Below, piece after piece: positions 8,293 to 17,128 of a stretch of 64,000 nucleotides of DNA. This stretch comes from CAYRQP01 sp964426545. Its GTDB lineage: Bacteria > Fermentibacterota > Fermentibacteria > Fermentibacterales > JCC-6. Position numbers and translations under genes: made by a program. The notes under the pieces were generated by a model. It was not told the origin of the DNA. It saw only the letters and a list, made by a program, of their open reading frames with translations, and made no database searches. Position 1 is the stretch's first letter; every line of letters begins with the position of its first letter. Location of the stretch: contig CAYRQP010000008.1 in the NCBI GenBank assembly GCA_964426545.1, forward strand, positions 1-64,000, given 5' to 3'.

Positions 8293-9136
8293 AGCCGAAT
8301 TCGAGAAGGTCAGCGGGATTGTCCTGCCAGGATTCTCTTACTTTTACCCAGATGTCGAGATTCAGCGGACGTGCCAGGATAGCCTGTGCTCTTGCAGATG
8401 TCTGATCGACAATATCCTGCAGCATGCTCCCGTGTTTACCGATAGCCACACCTTTGTTCGAGTGGCGTGAAACATGAAGATTCGCTCTTACATACCTTTT
8501 ATCGTCGCGTATAGAGAATTCTTTTATCTGGACTGCTGTTGTCGATGCAATGTCAGACGGAAGCAGATTGAACAGTGATGCACGCACAAGTTCTTCGATA
8601 AGAAATCTCTCGGAGTGGAATGAAAGGAGTTCGTCGGGAAAGATGTTGTCCCCGTTTGGAATGTGTTTTCGGATAGTATTTATGAGTTCATCCGTTCCGT
8701 CGTGGGCAGGGGGACACACAGGAACGATATGCGGGAAATTACCGGCAATGGAGATCTGATTCATCAACCCCGACTGAAGGTCACGAGGGAAATAGTCTAT
8801 GAAGGTCAGTGCGATGACAATAGGAGTATCAGCTGCCTGGTGCAGCATGGAGACAACTTCTCCGGATTTCAATTGATTTATCGGATCGCGGGAGGAAATC
8901 GCCAGACAGATGACATCCGCATTCAGTACAATATCTGAATTGTCGTGGACATCGAGAGGTGGTGAATCAATAAAACATATCTGTGTGTCAATCGAGGAAT
9001 AGAGTCCGGTAAGTGGAATCCTCGATGTGCCGAAGTGCGGTGAAGACGGAGCCAGTTCCAGTCCTATCAGAGAGTTCAAAATAGCTGACTTACCGGTATT
9101 GGATAAACCGGTGATTGCACAATATCCTGCAATCAT
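8282..9136 (-). CDS. era: GTPase Era-like protein with degenerate G motifs
   Basis: The layout is that of Era: an N-terminal G domain and a C-terminal KH domain (about 205-275) with GVAIGKHGSMLQDIV and the LDIWVKVRESWQDN ending. Era binds the 3' end of 16S rRNA in 30S maturation. G1 is intact (GLSNTGKS, 10-17), but G3 is DSPP (57-60) instead of DxPG, and the NKxD base-recognition motif is replaced by TFID (111-114). Nucleotide specificity or hydrolysis may thus be altered. ATG 9136 has AGGAG 8 bases upstream. At 284 residues it is of usual length. Confidence 0.85.
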   Translation of the reverse strand: MIAGYCAITGLSNTGKSAILNSLIGLELAPSSPHFGTSRIPLTGLYSSIDTQICFIDSPPLDVHDNSDIVLNADVICLAISSRDPINQLKSGEVVSMLHQAADTPIVIALTFIDYFPRDLQSGLMNQISIAGNFPHIVPVCPPAHDGTDELINTIRKHIPNGDNIFPDELLSFHSERFLIEELVRASLFNLLPSDIASTTAVQIKEFSIRDDKRYVRANLHVSRHSNKGVAIGKHGSMLQDIVDQTSARAQAILARPLNLDIWVKVRESWQDNPADLLEFGYVY

Positions 9137-9150
9137 TTACTTATCTCCTC

Positions 9151-10497
9151 TCAATCCGGTGTTGCAGTTTCGGCTGTTACCGACGTATTTTCAATAACCG
9201 GAATATATTCAGAACCGGTGAGTGCGAAAAACTCACCGGAAGTTGTCCCGTAGTATAATATATTATCCAAAAGCAATGGTGCGGTTCCTGAGTACCCCCC
9301 CATTTCAATAGAATCGAGCTTCATCCCGCTTGTTTTATCGAGTACGTGAAGTCTCCGGTCGTCACAGGAAACATAGATAGAGTGTTTCCCGATGACCGGC
9401 GGAAGCTGAATCCAGTTCTCGAAATTCTGCTGCCAGACAAGTTCTCCGGAATACAGACCTATGCATACAAGACGGCTGTCACAGGTGCCGGCAAAGATGA
9501 GCGAGTCGACAATAACCGGCCGTGAAATGACACAGCGCAGAGGTTGAGAAGTTATATCAGTTTCGAAGATGGTCTCCCCCGTGCGGAGATTGAAGTTTCT
9601 TATATATCCGTCAGAAAACCCGACAATGACAGAGGAACCGGATGCAGAAGGCGGAGATGCCTGAGAGTGATATGAGTGTTCCCAAAGAACTCTCCCTGAT
9701 GAGTTGAATGCAGCAACATCACCGTTTTCCGTACTGAAGACAAGAGTTGAATCTGCAGTGACCGGACCCAGGACGACACCATCGAGTTCATCTCCCCAAA
9801 TTAAATCACCAGAGCGCGCATCGAGAGCAGATATGCGACCGACCGAATTTCCGGTAAGAAGAAGTGTGTCAGAAAAGATGGCAACGTTGCAGAAAATATG
9901 GTATCCCAGTGCCGTAGACCACATTTCTACCCCGGTATTTTTATCGAGTGCATAAACCGTCCCGTCCTGCCCGCCGAAATACACCATTGTCGAATCTACA
10001 GCAGGCTCGCCGCATATCCCACACGGAGTATCGAAAGACCATTTGACATTGCCGGTTGCCATATCGAGACATCGCAGGCGACCGTCATTGCATCCAAGAT
10101 AGATGTTACCTTCATTGTGAGCAGGTGCCGAGAAAAATTCTCTTCCCCCAACATCATCCAGTATCCAGAGCGTATCGAATGGAGCAGAAATGTCTTTTCC
10201 GCCCCATCCTGCATTTCCGGACGGAGTCCCTCTCCCCTGCATCCAGTAATCGGGCAGGACAGGGTCAGATAACAAAGCAATGGACTGAAGAGAATCCTGC
10301 AATGAGACTTCAGCATTTGATGTGTCGACTGCAGCGTAATTGTCCCCGTTATTTCCGGATGTTCCGCTGTTGAATAGTGTGAGTGATTTCGGAATCAGCC
10401 AGATGAATATGAGTGTACAGATCAGTGATGCAGCGATTATCAGGATTTCAAGTTTATGTGAATCTGCTGAAGAAGCACTGTGCTTATTATTCATCTG
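9151..10497 (-). CDS. PQQ-like beta-propeller membrane protein
   Basis: The protein has one N-terminal transmembrane anchor (hydrophobic stretch LEILIIAASLICTLIFIWLI) and then about seven repeated blades with the PQQ/BamB pattern (GxVYALDxxTGxxxW, e.g. DGTVYALDKNTGVEMW, GRISALDARSGDLIW, SRLVCIGLYSGELVWQ). The propeller would face the periplasm. Such proteins include BamB (outer-membrane protein insertion), but identity with BamB cannot be claimed. Of several in-frame ATGs, the one at 10497 has GGGAG nine bases upstream; 10506 is an alternative. It follows the L,D-transpeptidase directly. Confidence 0.7.
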   Translation of the reverse strand, partial: QMNNKHSASSADSHKLEILIIAASLICTLIFIWLIPKSLTLFNSGTSGNNGDNYAAVDTSNAEVSLQDSLQSIALLSDPVLPDYWMQGRGTPSGNAGWGGKDISAPFDTLWILDDVGGREFFSAPAHNEGNIYLGCNDGRLRCLDMATGNVKWSFDTPCGICGEPAVDSTMVYFGGQDGTVYALDKNTGVEMWSTALGYHIFCNVAIFSDTLLLTGNSVGRISALDARSGDLIWGDELDGVVLGPVTADSTLVFSTENGDVAAFNSSGRVLWEHSYHSQASPPSASGSSVIVGFSDGYIRNFNLRTGETIFETDITSQPLRCVISRPVIVDSLIFAGTCDSRLVCIGLYSGELVWQQNFENWIQLPPVIGKHSIYVSCDDRRLHVLDKTSGMKLDSIEMGGYSGTAPLLLDNILYYGTTSGEFFALTGSEYIPVIENTSVTAETATPD

Positions 10498-10516
10498 ATT
10501 CATCTCCCGTCTGCCT

Positions 10517-11320
10517 TCAATATATGATGACCGGTGAACCGACAGGCAGAGCCTGATAGATGGCTTCAAGGTCTTCACTTCCCATCCTTATGCACCCGTG
10601 GCTCGAATTTCTTCCAAGCCCCACTCCATAGTGAATTAGTATTCCGCCCCCGAGACTGAGAGAGTAATTTCCCAGTGCTCCGGGTACAGCAACGACCAGC
10701 AGTCTCTCTTCATTAGAAAGTGAGTCATTATAGAATGTAACTTCTTCCTCCCAGGTCAGGCTGTCAGGCATCGAGATGATGCTATCGGGGGTGGGCGGTT
10801 CGAGTCCACGCTCCAGCCAGTACCAGTCGGGTCTGTACCATAAAGGGTTCTCAATAGTTCTGGACACATATCTCACGCCGGTAGGGGTCGAGAAATCCCA
10901 GGTCAGAGAATCTCCCACCGTCAGCCCTTTTCCCGTGCCACAGTATCCTGTGCGTATCATCAGGTCGTGTCCACTTCGGAATCTCCTTCTCAGATGGAAT
11001 CTGTTCTGATTTGTATCGATAATCAGGTAATGGCCATAATAAGTATTAATCAGTGAAACACCGTCTGCATAGGCGCGAAGGGTGTCGCACTCGGCGGATA
11101 CAGAAGCAAGGGAGTCTTCGCGGGCAAGCAGTGCCGTGTTCGAGTCATGAAACAGGTTTCGTTCAGCAGCAAGAACGATAAGTGTGTCGGACAGATCTGA
11201 AGCATCAGCAGTCATTTCTGCAATAGTCGAATTCCGTGCATTTACAAGAAGCAGCAATACGGCAACGGATGCGATGAGAACACAGATAATCACAATGAGT
11301 GCGGTTTTCAATTTCAGCAT
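10517..11320 (-). CDS. L,D-transpeptidase, YkuD family
   Basis: The 267-residue protein has an N-terminal membrane anchor (about 5-26), a likely coiled-coil linker (about 31-80) and a YkuD domain. The catalytic signature IHYGVG..SSHGCIRM contains the active cysteine (about C243). L,D-transpeptidases form 3-3 peptidoglycan cross-links or attach proteins to the wall in the periplasm. The start ATG (11318-11320) overlaps the region just after the upstream stop and has GGAG 4 bases before it. Neighbouring M15 peptidase and PQQ protein make this an envelope cluster. Confidence 0.85.
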   Translation of the reverse strand: MLKLKTALIVIICVLIASVAVLLLLVNARNSTIAEMTADASDLSDTLIVLAAERNLFHDSNTALLAREDSLASVSAECDTLRAYADGVSLINTYYGHYLIIDTNQNRFHLRRRFRSGHDLMIRTGYCGTGKGLTVGDSLTWDFSTPTGVRYVSRTIENPLWYRPDWYWLERGLEPPTPDSIISMPDSLTWEEEVTFYNDSLSNEERLLVVAVPGALGNYSLSLGGGILIHYGVGLGRNSSHGCIRMGSEDLEAIYQALPVGSPVIIY

Positions 11321-11321
11321 T

Positions 11322-12242
11322 CTACTCCAATGTGCGTGCTGTCTGCCATGATGCTGTATATCCACGCACATCAATGTGTATGTACGGGCCGTGTAAACGG
11401 TTCCACCTATATGAAGATGCGCCCCCGACAGAAACAAGACCTGCATCTTCCAGTTCCTGAATAATGTCTATCAGATAATCTCCATCAGCATAATCCACTC
11501 GTTTATTTCGGTCGAAGTCATCCATCAGACCGTTGAAAGACATGCACTCGATCCAGATATCTGCCGCCATGCCGTAAAGATGCAGACTCTCAGTAGTTGT
11601 GTTGCCGATTTGAGCATTGTACAGGGGCGTACGGAAGCCGCTGATGCATGTAATTTTCGTGATGCCGGGGTACATCTGCCGGATCGCTGATGCAAGTACT
11701 TCGAGTTTGTCCACCAATTCCATGTCGAGTGCGAGATACTGCGGATAGTTGCCGTCTATATGGCAGAGAAAATCTCCTATTTTCAGATGAGTCGAAACAG
11801 GTATGGAATAAGTCGAAGATGTAATCTCGAAAAAATGAGTCGGGAGGTTGTCGCGCTGATTTCCGTCTCCGTAGGAACCTATTTGAAAAGAATTCATCGA
11901 TGTGGTTCGCCACCTCGAGGTTTCAATGGGAATCATCACAGCGTAATCAGTGGTTCCTGACGAATCCTGCAGAGTCAGTGTATAAATGCCATGGCTTCGG
12001 GGAGCAATCCACCGAACGGCGGCAGTATGTTCTGTACCTGAGAGGAATGTCCCGGTATCCACCGTCCATGCTGCAGGTGCAGAAATAGAAAAGGAGACGG
12101 TGTCACCGGGCAGAATTATGAATGCACATCTATGCGGAGGCAGTTCGACACCGTCGACAGAAAGTTCGAAGTGAGGTGATGCATAACTTATCATACCTCC
12201 ACACTGAGATAGAAGAGTCAGCAGAATAATCAGCAGATTCAA
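11322..12242 (-). CDS. Secreted M15-family peptidase with Ig-like domain
   Basis: A short signal peptide (1-20) is followed by an Ig-like beta domain (about 25-100) and a C-terminal peptidase M15 domain with the zinc motifs HLYGMAAD (H-x6-D) and HIDVRG. M15 enzymes are D,D-carboxypeptidases or endopeptidases acting on peptidoglycan. GFRTPLYNAQIG and the SLHLYG lead-in match the Peptidase_M15_3 type. It lies immediately upstream of an L,D-transpeptidase, which needs tetrapeptide stems made by D,D-carboxypeptidases, so the two may work in sequence (inference). Confidence 0.78.
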   Translation of the reverse strand: MNLLIILLTLLSQCGGMISYASPHFELSVDGVELPPHRCAFIILPGDTVSFSISAPAAWTVDTGTFLSGTEHTAAVRWIAPRSHGIYTLTLQDSSGTTDYAVMIPIETSRWRTTSMNSFQIGSYGDGNQRDNLPTHFFEITSSTYSIPVSTHLKIGDFLCHIDGNYPQYLALDMELVDKLEVLASAIRQMYPGITKITCISGFRTPLYNAQIGNTTTESLHLYGMAADIWIECMSFNGLMDDFDRNKRVDYADGDYLIDIIQELEDAGLVSVGGASSYRWNRLHGPYIHIDVRGYTASWQTARTLE

Positions 12243-12895
12243 GGTAACCCCTTCTCATTAAGTTCACTCCCGGAGTGTACGGTTCTGCCGATTGTAACCA
12301 ACCCTCCGCTGCAATGCAGAGAAACGGCTTCGGAATATGCTTCATGCTCCTTTGCCAAGATTCGGGCAGAAAGAGACTCTTCTGTGTCATTTGGCAGAAC
12401 AGGCACAGTCTTCTGCAGAATGACAGATCCCGTATCGGTTCCGGCATCCACATAATGGACAGTGCATCCTGAGTATTTCACGCCGTATTCAAGTGCCTGA
12501 CGCTGACTGTGAAGCCCGGGAAACGAAGGAAGCAGGGAAGGATGGATGTTCATTATCTTTCCTGCATATTTGTCAAGCAGGTTCTTCTTTATTATGCGCA
12601 TGAGACCGGCAAGGCAAATCAATTCTATACCCATCTCCTCCATTACTTCTATCCACTCGAGCTCAGCGTCAGAGGTGAATTTCGTCCTGAATTTCCCAGG
12701 GTAAATATACATGGATTCGACTCCAAGATTCTCTGCCTTCTTCAGGGCAGGAGCATCGGGTTTATCGGTAATAAGAAGTCTGATTCTTCCTCTTCCGGTA
12801 TCTCCCCTGCAAAGGGCCTCGAAGTTGGAACCCCTGCCTGATGCGAGAACGGCAATTCTGACAATATCCTTTTCATCCTTTGAAAATACAGTCAT
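12239..12895 (-). CDS. purN: Phosphoribosylglycinamide formyltransferase
   Basis: PurN transfers a formyl group from 10-formyl-THF to GAR, the third step of purine synthesis. The 218-residue protein has the N-terminal LASGRGSNFEAL, the catalytic asparagine and histidine in MNIHPSLLPSFPG (N116, H118) and the aspartate in VDAGTDTGSVI (D154). It overlaps the M15 gene by 4 bases (ATGA type). Confidence 0.93.
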   Translation of the reverse strand: MTVFSKDEKDIVRIAVLASGRGSNFEALCRGDTGRGRIRLLITDKPDAPALKKAENLGVESMYIYPGKFRTKFTSDAELEWIEVMEEMGIELICLAGLMRIIKKNLLDKYAGKIMNIHPSLLPSFPGLHSQRQALEYGVKYSGCTVHYVDAGTDTGSVILQKTVPVLPNDTEESLSARILAKEHEAYSEAVSLHCSGGLVTIGRTVHSGSELNEKGLP

Positions 12896-12900
12896 TGGTA

Positions 12901-14145
12901 TTACTCCAGTGTGCTTTCAGAATATTCATATCTGTCATCGAAACCCCATGTGATACCGAAAGTGTAATTCCGGGAATCATCGAGGACTTCTTCGATGCTG
13001 AAGATGAATGCGAATGTGTTCAATGTAAACAGGGATACAATGTCGAAACCGAGAATATCCTCTTCCCGATCTATGCTGCGGTAGTCCCAGGATGCACCTC
13101 CGTAGATGTGTCCGGTTTCACCCCACTTGATATAAGGGAGTGCAAGCCCTGTGAAACCGGCAGTGTCGGCTGATGTACTGACCGAGGTCTTCAGGACGGC
13201 ATAAGGCAGTTTAGTGATTACACTGCAGTTTGCACGGAAATTACCGTAATTGTCCAGGATAAGGGAAAGTTCGGCAGGACCGTATTGAAGAACACAAAGT
13301 GAGTATGGAGTATCATTACCTGACTTGTATATGTGACCCAATTCCAGCGTTACTTCGCCGATTTCTGTTATGAATCCGGCAGTTCCGCCAGTTGAGAGCG
13401 TATCATCAGTCTGCCCTAAGACTCCCCTGCACATCAATGAAGTGTTTCCCACAGATTTTCGAAGAAGCAGTCGTACTTCACCGCACGCAACTGAGTCTTC
13501 TGTATAGGAAGCAAGAAATCCCGCATCTGCATTCATCCCCACGATATTGTCCGAGTGCAGGCTGCCGGTCAGTTCAAATTTCCGTCCCCCTGAATAAAGT
13601 CTCGAAAATGACAATCGCACATCAGATGTTGAGCGATGCCATGTAGTCCACAGCGCATAAGCGCTGCCGTCATTCTGCCATGACCTGCCGCCAAAACGGA
13701 ATTCACCGAGGTAGACCCTGAGTACCTGATCTTTATCAGTTCTGTCGCGAGATAGACTCAGATCGAATCGAAGTTCTGAAAAGAGTGGTCTTCGAAGATA
13801 TGCCGAATACCTGTTTCTCTCCGCAGTATTCTCAAGAAGACCGACTTTGCTTGAAAATGATGAATCAGGCACCTGTGCGGGAATGAAGTTCAAACACCAC
13901 ATTCCATTGCACCACAGTCCTGCTTCAAGGGGGTTTGTCACTTCGAGGGATGCGAAAGAATCCCATCCCGGAATACGGTTCGCCCCCTCCGTCAATACAG
14001 GCATGCCGCCTGTGAGAACAGTATATCTTCCAAAGGGCAGGTTAAGGCCGGAAAACATGGAATGTGTCTGCAGAAGGTCATAGGGCTCCGGTGCAAAGGA
14101 GAAAGTGCTGAGCAGGGAAAGTGAGATCAGAAGCATCACAGTCAT
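12901..14145 (-). CDS. Probable outer-membrane beta-barrel protein
   Basis: I do not recognise a named family. The 414-residue product has a signal peptide (hydrophobic 3-17) and then a long series of alternating short beta strands with aromatic residues (e.g. FDLSLSRDRTDKDQVLRVYLG, spacing of 8-11 residues), few helices and no cysteine clusters: the profile of an outer-membrane barrel. The gene lies between pgi and purN in the minus-strand row, 3 bases from pgi. It lacks a classical C-terminal phenylalanine (ends in STLE). Confidence 0.5.
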   Translation of the reverse strand: MTVMLLISLSLLSTFSFAPEPYDLLQTHSMFSGLNLPFGRYTVLTGGMPVLTEGANRIPGWDSFASLEVTNPLEAGLWCNGMWCLNFIPAQVPDSSFSSKVGLLENTAERNRYSAYLRRPLFSELRFDLSLSRDRTDKDQVLRVYLGEFRFGGRSWQNDGSAYALWTTWHRSTSDVRLSFSRLYSGGRKFELTGSLHSDNIVGMNADAGFLASYTEDSVACGEVRLLLRKSVGNTSLMCRGVLGQTDDTLSTGGTAGFITEIGEVTLELGHIYKSGNDTPYSLCVLQYGPAELSLILDNYGNFRANCSVITKLPYAVLKTSVSTSADTAGFTGLALPYIKWGETGHIYGGASWDYRSIDREEDILGFDIVSLFTLNTFAFIFSIEEVLDDSRNYTFGITWGFDDRYEYSESTLE

Positions 14146-14148
14146 ATA

Positions 14149-15393
14149 TCAGTACCCCGGACGGTTCATTGCCCTGTATGTCAGTATTTTCCCCTGCTCG
14201 ACACCAGGCTGGTCGAGTGGATTGATACCTAGTGAGAGTCCTGTCAATACAGTTGTTATCTCGAAGAGCATGAAGAGCATTCCCAGTGAATGTGCGGAGA
14301 GATCCGGCATTGTAAGGCGGGTAACCGGAACTCCACTGTTTTCGAGTGCTGTAGCAGTTGCATCGGCTTCCGCTGCCCTCAATTCATCAATTGTGTGCCC
14401 CTGCAGATATGAAAGCGCTGGATAATCATCGAATCCTCCCGGTAGGGGAATTGGATTTGTAACGGTGTCAGAGACAGTTATAATTGTAATTGTCTTATCA
14501 GACGGGCCTTCCATGAATAACTGAACAAGAGAATGTTGATCGGCCGGTCCCCTGCAGGCAAGGGGAGTCTGTCCCGTCATTACTTTATTGCCTTCGAGAT
14601 CGTTCAGTTTACCGAGACTCTCCGCCCAAAGCTGAGAGAACCACAGGGCAGTACCGTAGAGTCTGTCACTGTACGGCATGAATACATGAACAGGATGTGA
14701 ATGGAAATTGTGAAGACAGGCAGCTGCAATTCTTACGGCAAGACTGTCCTTTCCCCTGTCAAGAAAATCAGAGCGTACCGATGCTGCTCCTGCAAGAATA
14801 CTTTCGACATCCAATCCCGCAAATGATGCGGGAAACAGTCCGGCAGGACTTAACACACTGTAGCGTCCCCCTACGGATGGCGGTATTGGGAGAGTGTCCC
14901 ATTCCCTTTCATCAGCGAGTTTCCGCATGTCACCGTTTTTAGGGTCGGTTATTACTACAGTTCTAGATAATTCGGTTTCTGACAGCCACGGATAGAGTTC
15001 GAGAAATACGGCAAGTGTCTCCGCAGTTCCGCCCGATTTTGTGATGACTGCAAGAAATGTCTCATCACGAATGCATTCTTCTTTCATGTTATCTATAAGG
15101 GTACTATCAGGTGAATCAGCGATGAATACTTTTCGGGATCTGTCAGCCGGAAGAGCGGATAGGATGGCTTTTGTTCCCAGCGATGACCCGCCTATTCCGC
15201 AGACAATAAGACAACTCGAATCATCAGACTGTCTGTGTGATACAAGATTGCGTGTTGCTATCGACAGTTCTTTGTTCGTCGGGAGGTCCATGAAACCAAG
15301 TCTGCCTGCCTGAAGCCATTCATAGAACTTTTCTATCGAAGATACCGGCAGAGAATCATATCTGTAATTAGTGTGGAATTTAAAATCCGTCAT
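14149..15393 (-). CDS. pgi: Glucose-6-phosphate isomerase
   Basis: This 414-residue sugar isomerase interconverts glucose 6-phosphate and fructose 6-phosphate. Two SIS-type domains are visible: IVCGIGGSSLGTKAIL and AVITKSGGTAETL (phosphate loop), GGRYSVLSPAGLFPA (family signature 1) and LWAESLGK (active-site glutamate region). The protein is shorter than the E. coli enzyme (549 aa) and belongs to the compact bacterial type. Confidence 0.9.
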   Translation of the reverse strand: MTDFKFHTNYRYDSLPVSSIEKFYEWLQAGRLGFMDLPTNKELSIATRNLVSHRQSDDSSCLIVCGIGGSSLGTKAILSALPADRSRKVFIADSPDSTLIDNMKEECIRDETFLAVITKSGGTAETLAVFLELYPWLSETELSRTVVITDPKNGDMRKLADEREWDTLPIPPSVGGRYSVLSPAGLFPASFAGLDVESILAGAASVRSDFLDRGKDSLAVRIAAACLHNFHSHPVHVFMPYSDRLYGTALWFSQLWAESLGKLNDLEGNKVMTGQTPLACRGPADQHSLVQLFMEGPSDKTITIITVSDTVTNPIPLPGGFDDYPALSYLQGHTIDELRAAEADATATALENSGVPVTRLTMPDLSAHSLGMLFMLFEITTVLTGLSLGINPLDQPGVEQGKILTYRAMNRPGY

Positions 15394-15417
15394 TTGCAGT
15401 GCAACTCCTTACTCAGT

Positions 15418-16293
15418 TTATCTTCTCCTAAGCAGCGGCTCATTTACCGGATAGTCCGGAATGATAACTGCATCCGCTCCTGAAATATCCGCCAGACATA
15501 ATACGGGTATTGTGTCTAGGCAGATGGTGATTACAAATGTCACAAGTCCGTCTTCATATAATGCTGCTCTTGGAACTGTGATTATCCGTGAAAAACAATC
15601 CTCTATTTCTTCATGTACCCCCGAATATACAGCACTTCGTGTGGAATGTTCAAGCAGAATAGAACTTCCGGCACGCTCCGGCCAGTGATGAAGTTCGAGA
15701 TCCATAGGCACTTCTACCCCATAATGTGAAATCTCAGATGAAATCATTAGCAGAAGTGTGTCACCGCGTGAGACCGTATCTCCGACCGATACGGTTACGA
15801 CAGTTATGGTGCCCTCTGACAGAGAGAATATGCAGGAAGGAGCAGCGAGACTCTGCAGGCATGCAGTCAGACTGTCAATCCGAAGGCTGCATGAAGCGGT
15901 TGAATCACCGGAATTAAAGTGAATAAGAGCAAGGTCAAGTTCCATCTGAATGCGTTCGGACTGCATTCTCCGGAATAGATCGTCATATGTTACCAGTGTA
16001 TCCGAAGGAGTGACTGAGTCACCTGCTGAAACGAATACAGCAGATGTTTCGGATTCTCCAGCAGTCGGCATACTAATAAGAATAGGCTCGGAGGTAATGG
16101 GGATAATCCGGAATACGGGTATGGTATCGCATAACACGGTATCGTATGGAGCAGTATCTATAATGCTCGTATCTGCCGGATCAACAGGTGCAGGCCCGGA
16201 TTCAGAATCACCTGTGCAGGAACCAACTGCAATAATTAGTATATAGGTAATGATGATTGTGATGACTTGGCGAAACAGGAAGTTATTTTTCAT
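15418..16293 (-). CDS. Periplasmic-adaptor-like lipoprotein
   Basis: The 291-residue protein begins with a lipoprotein signal (AVGSC lipobox, cysteine about 26). It has a low-complexity D/T/P linker, and then the halves of a lipoyl-like motif: VFVSAGDSVTPSDTLV, a helical segment (DDLFRRMQSERIQMELDLAL), and TITVVTVSVGDTVSRGDTLL, followed by a beta domain. That order (half-lipoyl, helical hairpin, half-lipoyl, barrel) is the architecture of RND/MacA membrane-fusion proteins, but here the hairpin is short and no efflux pump is adjacent. The call is structural inference. Confidence 0.45.
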   Translation of the reverse strand: MKNNFLFRQVITIIITYILIIAVGSCTGDSESGPAPVDPADTSIIDTAPYDTVLCDTIPVFRIIPITSEPILISMPTAGESETSAVFVSAGDSVTPSDTLVTYDDLFRRMQSERIQMELDLALIHFNSGDSTASCSLRIDSLTACLQSLAAPSCIFSLSEGTITVVTVSVGDTVSRGDTLLLMISSEISHYGVEVPMDLELHHWPERAGSSILLEHSTRSAVYSGVHEEIEDCFSRIITVPRAALYEDGLVTFVITICLDTIPVLCLADISGADAVIIPDYPVNEPLLRRR

Positions 16294-16348
16294 ATTAGCA
16301 CCATTCTATCAGTTAATAAATTACTCAAATCAGAAGGTATGGTTATGC

Positions 16349-17128
16349 ATGAATATTAAAGGAACTGCAATAATTGTCATATCGCTTCTTCCGGTACTGA
16401 TGTCGGGATGTGGCGGACCAAAGCAGACAAGTGGATTCTTTGTAGGTTTCGGTGATACCGGAACTACAGAGACTGTTGTTCATGAAGAAGAAACTGAAAT
16501 CCTACCTGAGGCGATCGAGCAACCCGAAGATGCAGAGACTGTTACTGAACAGGAAACAGCGGTGGTCACTCCTGTGCAGGTTTCAGTTGAGAATACGCTT
16601 GTCAATTGCACATTCGGCAGCGTACTTGATTCTCCGTTTGGGGATAATTGTTCGTACAGAATCTACAATGATGCACTTCATATAGACAATTCAGCCGGCA
16701 ATGAACCTGTTGTTCTTCTTTCAACAGCCGGACTGCTGGACGACGGTTTAATAGAAGCACAATTCGACCTTCAGGAAGCACCCTTCAATTCTGTTGTGGG
16801 CGTGGTGATATCATCGGGAAGCACAGACAGGTTCATCCTGCTCGGTGTAAATTCACGGGGACAGTTCACAGTTCAGAAGATGATGAGCGGGTACTGGGTA
16901 CCCCTGATGGGCATGGATCCGTTTGAAACGAGCAGGCTTCTCCCCTATTCACCCGGAAGCGTTCTGATATCTGTATTCGTGCACGGAAGTTATGTCGATT
17001 TCAGCGTGAACGGACAGCTCCTCACTGTGATTAAGACAGCGCTCCCGGCTCTGGGACAGGCAGGAGTCTTTGTCGATTCACAGATAAACGCCGACCTTTC
17101 CCGCTTTACAGTCATACCCGCAGACTGA
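16349..17128 (+). CDS. Lipoprotein with LamG/DUF1080-like beta domain
   Basis: The product (259 aa) has a lipoprotein signal (VLMSGCGG), a glutamate/threonine-rich linker (about 40-85) and a C-terminal beta-sandwich-like domain (about 90-259) with the pattern GLLDDGLIEAQFDLQ ... VGVVISS ... FILLGVNSRGQF ... VDFSVNGQLL, typical of laminin-G/DUF1080-like carbohydrate-binding folds. The ATG at 16349 is preceded by AGAAGG; a longer frame from 16250 would run into the divergent neighbour. It overlaps the deacetylase start by one base (TGATG), so the two are likely co-translated. Confidence 0.55.
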   Translation: MNIKGTAIIVISLLPVLMSGCGGPKQTSGFFVGFGDTGTTETVVHEEETEILPEAIEQPEDAETVTEQETAVVTPVQVSVENTLVNCTFGSVLDSPFGDNCSYRIYNDALHIDNSAGNEPVVLLSTAGLLDDGLIEAQFDLQEAPFNSVVGVVISSGSTDRFILLGVNSRGQFTVQKMMSGYWVPLMGMDPFETSRLLPYSPGSVLISVFVHGSYVDFSVNGQLLTVIKTALPALGQAGVFVDSQINADLSRFTVIPAD

